Source of the DNA: Alcanivorax sp.
GTDB taxonomy: Bacteria > Pseudomonadota > Gammaproteobacteria > Pseudomonadales > Alcanivoracaceae
Length of the DNA stretch: 64,000 bases
Assembly: GCA_022565695.1 (NCBI GenBank)
Contig: JAIUME010000004.1
Coordinates: 124,001 to 188,000, forward strand
Reading direction: 5' to 3'
Position 1 is the stretch's first letter, and the number at the start of each line of letters is the position of its first letter. Shown one piece after another: positions 63,808-64,000 of this stretch. A program made the translations under genes and the position numbers. The notes under the pieces are model-generated. The model was not told where the DNA came from. It made no database searches and saw only the letters and a program-made list of their open reading frames with translations.

Positions 63808-64000
63808 ATGAGCTACCCAACCATCGAATCAACCGTCGGCAACACCCCCCTGGTGCGCCTGCAGCGCATGCCGGGCGAGACCAGCAATGTCGTGCTGGTG
63901 AAGCTGGAAGGCAACAACCCTGCCGGCTCCGTGAAAGACCGTCCGGCGCTGAACATGATCCGCAAGGCCGAAGAGCGCGGCGAGATCCGGCCCGGCGATA
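63808..64000 (+). CDS. cysM: Cysteine synthase B (partial, runs off the window)
   Basis: First 64 codons of a PLP-dependent cysteine synthase (MSYPTIESTVGNTPLVRLQR, LEGNNPAGSVKDRPALNMI). The PLP lysine in GSVKDR is present. Truncated by the window end. The barA-cysM divergent arrangement is conserved in pseudomonads and relatives. CysM rather than CysK is suggested by the LEGNNPAGSVKDRPA pattern. No clear Shine-Dalgarno. Confidence 0.88.
   Translation, partial: MSYPTIESTVGNTPLVRLQRMPGETSNVVLVKLEGNNPAGSVKDRPALNMIRKAEERGEIRPGD

Overview
The window reads as a gene-dense, GC-rich chromosome segment of a heterotrophic gammaproteobacterium. The best fit is the Pseudomonas/Oceanospirillales side of the class, possibly an Alcanivorax-like marine degrader. 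The reasons are an AlgU-MucABCD-type sigma-E operon joined to lepA-lepB-rnc-era-recO-pdxJ-acpS, a BarA/GacS hybrid kinase next to cysM, the ygfZ/sdhE/ygfX/nadB neighbourhood, an MmsR-MmsAB valine operon and several acyl-CoA dehydrogenases. The genus is an inference from gene content; no search was run. No rRNA, tRNA, CRISPR array, prophage or insertion sequence was seen.

Layout. 1-6.8 kb: RstA/RstB-type two-component pair, glycerol kinase, and two adjacent membrane diguanylate cyclases. 6.8-10 kb (minus): argD-argF followed by an orphan ferric-type ABC ATPase. 10.2-14.6 kb: lone hydantoinase B, a FecA-like TonB receptor behind a Fur-like site, and the monothiol glutaredoxin grxD. 14.6-19.8 kb: MMPL/RND exporter and SRPBCC protein (minus), divergent from two translationally overlapping AraC regulators. 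19.8-20.3 kb: a 540-bp non-coding stretch with a possible small RNA and two intrinsic terminators on opposite strands. 20.3-22.1 kb: a large acyl-CoA dehydrogenase. 22.1-28.5 kb (minus): a five-gene iron-uptake operon (TonB receptor, PepSY membrane protein, DUF2271, DUF4198, membrane-tethered flavodoxin/FNR reductase) behind a promoter with a Fur box between and overlapping its -35 and -10. 28.7-35.3 kb: DUF389 membrane protein, a small DUF7352-like protein, prfB with its programmed frameshift, lysS, a TetR regulator and ung. 35.3-41.2 kb: mmsR divergent from a complete lower valine pathway (mmsA, isobutyryl-CoA dehydrogenase, mmsB, HIBYL-CoA hydrolase). 41.2-46 kb: polysaccharide deacetylase, acyltransferase and a phospholipase D lipoprotein. 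46-49.5 kb: ygfZ, sdhE, ygfX, nadB. 49.9-60.9 kb: the long rpoE-to-acpS run, headed by a sigma-E consensus promoter. 60.9-63.7 kb: barA (minus). 63.8 kb to the end: start of cysM.

The least expected signal is not a gene. At about fifteen places, mostly gene borders, there are 2-4 tandem copies of a 12-17 bp unit, often containing a stop codon and in one case the ribosome binding site. Similar 15-bp units lie inside two proteins as short peptide repeats. This looks like one recurrent process of junction duplication. No wholly new protein system was identified; the most attractive functional target is the iron-regulated reductase operon at 22.1-28.5 kb.
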